Source: Verrucomicrobiota bacterium (GTDB taxonomy: Bacteria > Verrucomicrobiota > Verrucomicrobiia > Opitutales > Opitutaceae). From it: 64,000 bases of DNA. The notes under the pieces were generated by a model, which was not told the origin of the DNA, made no database searches, and saw only the letters and a list, made by a program, of their open reading frames with translations. The stretch covers positions 124,001 through 188,000 of the forward strand of contig JAEYWP010000032.1 of NCBI GenBank assembly GCA_023428905.1, written 5' to 3'. This document shows, piece by piece, positions 63,001-64,000 of the stretch (positions are counted from its first letter, which is position 1; each line of letters opens with the position of its first letter). A program made the translations under genes and the position numbers.

Positions 63001-64000
63001 CGGAAGCGATCCGGGTCCATTCACCATCCGGATCCGTCGCGCGGTAGATCGAATAGGCGGTGGCCCGGCTGGTGAGCGACCATTTCACCACCACCTCCTG
63101 GTGAGAGGCCTCCAGGGAGACGCCGGCCGGCTGGTCCGGCACGGTGGTGAGGGGCACCAGGTACACCCGGCTGTAATCGAATTCATAATACTTTCCGGCC
63201 AACTCCGAGGCATCCAGGCTGCGATTGACGCTCTGCACCTCCGTGTGTCCCCAGCTTCCATCGAAGAGGAAATACATGTTGATCGGCACGCCCGTCTCCT
63301 GCGCCCGGAGGGTCCAGAAATACGGCGTGACCCCGCGCTGCACGAGGATGCCGTCCATGTACATGGCGTAGGAGTTGTCCGCGCGATAAACCCAGGTCCA
63401 GGTGTGGTACTCGGTGGCGTCGAAGGAGCTGACCCCAGCCTCCGCCATGCTGGCCTGCCAGTTGTCGTACGCGTACACATCCGATCCGCTGACACTGCCG
63501 GAGTGCCAGTAACGCCCGTCGAAGTTGGTGAAGCCGCCGCCGTTGTCGTATCCAAAACTCTCCACCAGGTCGTGCTCCGCGCCTGCATTCCAGGCGTTGC
63601 CGGCGGTCCACAGCGCAAACCAGAAGTACTTCGGCGTCACCATCCGGACGCGGGTTTCCCAGACGATGTCCTGGCCCAGGAGGGATCCTCCCGCCGGCAG
63701 CGTCCACTTCGCCATGAACGAACCCGAGCCGGCCTTGGCCGTGACCGGATTGACCGTGGTGGCGCCGTCCAGGGCATGCAGGTACGTCTTCAGCGAATCA
63801 CTGGTGAACTCGCGGATGGTGGGACAGTTCACCCCCTCGATCGGCTGTCCGCTGATCGCGGTGGCCGCATTGGGCGCAACGATCTTGGCACCGTACTTGT
63901 TGGTGATGGTGTTGAACTGGTCGCGATAGACGAAGTTCGCGCTCAGGTCGTCGTAGTTGGTGATGGTGCCTCCCTGCCCGAAGTCCCAGTTTTTCACCAG
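60041..64000 (-). CDS. Large multidomain GH16-like protein, 5' end beyond the window
   Basis: At least 1,319 aa; the frame is open to base 64000, and the GTG at 63997 is inside the family's usual N-terminal block (KNWDFGQGGTI). The first about 265 residues are a concanavalin-like domain with EHDLVE, the ExDxxE active-site motif of GH16. Next come fibronectin III, a golvesin-C-like domain (YTVDDADPACTYVGDW), a second fibronectin III and a second golvesin-C-like domain (QIVDDADPNVTYTGTW). Then follow MBG-type and bacterial surface repeats (YDGQPKQAQ, ASQSGNRNY, ASQAGNDQY, YDGSPKPAV), and a C-terminal beta-helix-like part with repeated LEDKAVL. It is probably secreted and cleaves a beta-1,3/1,4-type galactan or glucan. 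It overlaps the DUF4886 start by 4 bp. Confidence 0.85.
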   Translation of the reverse strand: MVKNWDFGQGGTITNYDDLSANFVYRDQFNTITNKYGAKIVAPNAATAISGQPIEGVNCPTIREFTSDSLKTYLHALDGATTVNPVTAKAGSGSFMAKWTLPAGGSLLGQDIVWETRVRMVTPKYFWFALWTAGNAWNAGAEHDLVESFGYDNGGGFTNFDGRYWHSGSVSGSDVYAYDNWQASMAEAGVSSFDATEYHTWTWVYRADNSYAMYMDGILVQRGVTPYFWTLRAQETGVPINMYFLFDGSWGHTEVQSVNRSLDASELAGKYYEFDYSRVYLVPLTTVPDQPAGVSLEASHQEVVVKWSLTSRATAYSIYRATDPDGEWTRIASGIKQVEYTDQGLANGTTYHYRVTGSNAVGESPASGTLSATPHLTYTVDDADPACTYVGDWGISVSAPGFYKVGYHHDRNTGAVGGKRATFATTLVNSGWYNVYLRAPSSTTRASNTPVDISHQGGVATEVVNQRINNNQWTLLGRYPMSAGPATVVLRNDGTNGNVIADAVRWVPDEIAAPVSAPPAPGGLTVSAGDRLVLLSWSASSNAQAEASRYEVRRSTMAGDPSPTVIAIVTDALSFTDTTVGNGTVYYYTVVGENSVGRSPPSLEVGAAPDGGAEQIVDDADPNVTYTGTWTTSSKTPGSYLNSYHAAALGDGKHATYTLPIAVTASYEILMRWPSETTRASNAKVDIHHAGATEPTVLTLNQRTPNNTWYSLGSYTFQAGTDARLTLRNDGANGPVVADAVKWVRTIPAATVTLLGLSHAYDGQPKQAQSTTVPEGLSVWYTYDGTTTPPVEAGAYAVVARIGDPGYTGTSAGTLVITQATQTIAFPNPGPKPVSAEPFALTGTSSSGLPLHYEVVGGPATLQGETVTLTGAGTVTLRASQSGNRNYMPAEPVTLSFIVGETAQTIQLTSPGDKVFGDADFTVYASASSGLPVALTVVEGSVSIAGHTVSILGAGAVRIRASQAGNDQYRPAPDVEVAFTVRPAAASIALVDVEQVYDGSPKPAVVQTTPDGLEVVLTYSGGSGAPSFPGVYPVTARINHANYQGSAEGVVRIRATAAVRRAPDIDGDVFGSVQLLAADTLKLTGNAGITGDLLMPGTPALSVHGNPTFGGVRDATGAVGPTHHQVSLRGNALLRFLVRRVDPAAVPTVSAPAAPTGTREVHLRNPNDNVGSFATVRDLTVHRNVGVVNVPAGAYGDFTAKAGGFRLGVEGASEPSVYGFTQLSLEDKAVLQVVGPVILRIGKSLKLEGTAGSAEDPDLLQVEMVDGRLDLEDKAVLHARVIAPNGKVSIGRKATLRGHVMSDRLEIRAGGELVEGTEE

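Noticed and set aside
1..64000. CRISPR array, tRNA, rRNA, IS element or prophage
   Set aside because: No regularly spaced repeats, transposase or integrase motifs, phage genes or RNA-gene signatures were seen on reading both strands.

Overview
This 64 kb window is high-GC, gene-dense and bacterial. I read it as chromosome of a polysaccharide-degrading Verrucomicrobium, most likely of the family Opitutaceae. Three things point there: three very large TonB-dependent receptors (about 1,220-1,245 aa) with the N-terminal signature PFEVS and a 'TLAG.R..T.L.D' plug start, no SusD-like partner gene, and many carbohydrate-active enzymes interleaved with NarL-type two-component systems. The family placement is inference, because no rRNA gene lies in the window. 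I saw no tRNA gene, CRISPR array, IS element or prophage.

Layout. (1) 1-8.5 kb: a 5'-truncated propeller-type sensor kinase, its convergent response regulator, a GH43 enzyme fused to an alpha/beta hydrolase, and TonB receptor 1. (2) 8.9-14.9 kb: a secreted FG-GAP/UnbV (CRTAC1-type) protein, overlapping by 4 bp a polytopic, GT-C-like membrane protein. (3) 14.9-21.2 kb: GH95 alpha-L-fucosidase, divergent from GH97 and a type-B carboxylesterase. (4) 21.2-31.1 kb: a second GT-C-like protein, a second FG-GAP/UnbV protein and TonB receptor 2, so module 2 is present twice. (5) 31.4-35.1 kb: a second sensor kinase/response regulator pair with an unusual OB-fold-like sensor, then an AraC regulator. 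(6) 35.2-37.2 kb: a CE1-type esterase and an alpha/beta hydrolase. (7) 37.7-45.4 kb: a six-gene operon with GH3, an alpha/beta hydrolase, an L-galactose/L-fucose dehydrogenase, a cyclase-family hydrolase, a zinc alcohol dehydrogenase and a FucP-type permease. (8) 45.5-53.4 kb: GH43, GH115 and TonB receptor 3. (9) 53.6-57.2 kb: a third kinase/regulator pair, paralogous to the first. (10) 57.3-64 kb: a metallophosphoesterase, a small protein, a DUF4886 protein and a very large GH16-like multidomain protein cut by the window edge.

Together the genes suggest degradation of acetylated, glucuronic-acid- and fucose-decorated hemicellulose. GH115, GH43, GH3 and the esterases would strip and cleave xylan or xyloglucan side chains. 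GH95 would release L-fucose or L-galactose, FucP would import it, and the dehydrogenase set would oxidise it. TonB receptors would carry oligosaccharides across the outer membrane, and the two-component systems would sense them. Intrinsic-terminator-like hairpins follow all three receptor genes. A near-identical CTATATC-N4-GATATA palindrome lies in two divergent promoter regions. Many start codons are directly preceded by CCC rather than by a Shine-Dalgarno sequence.
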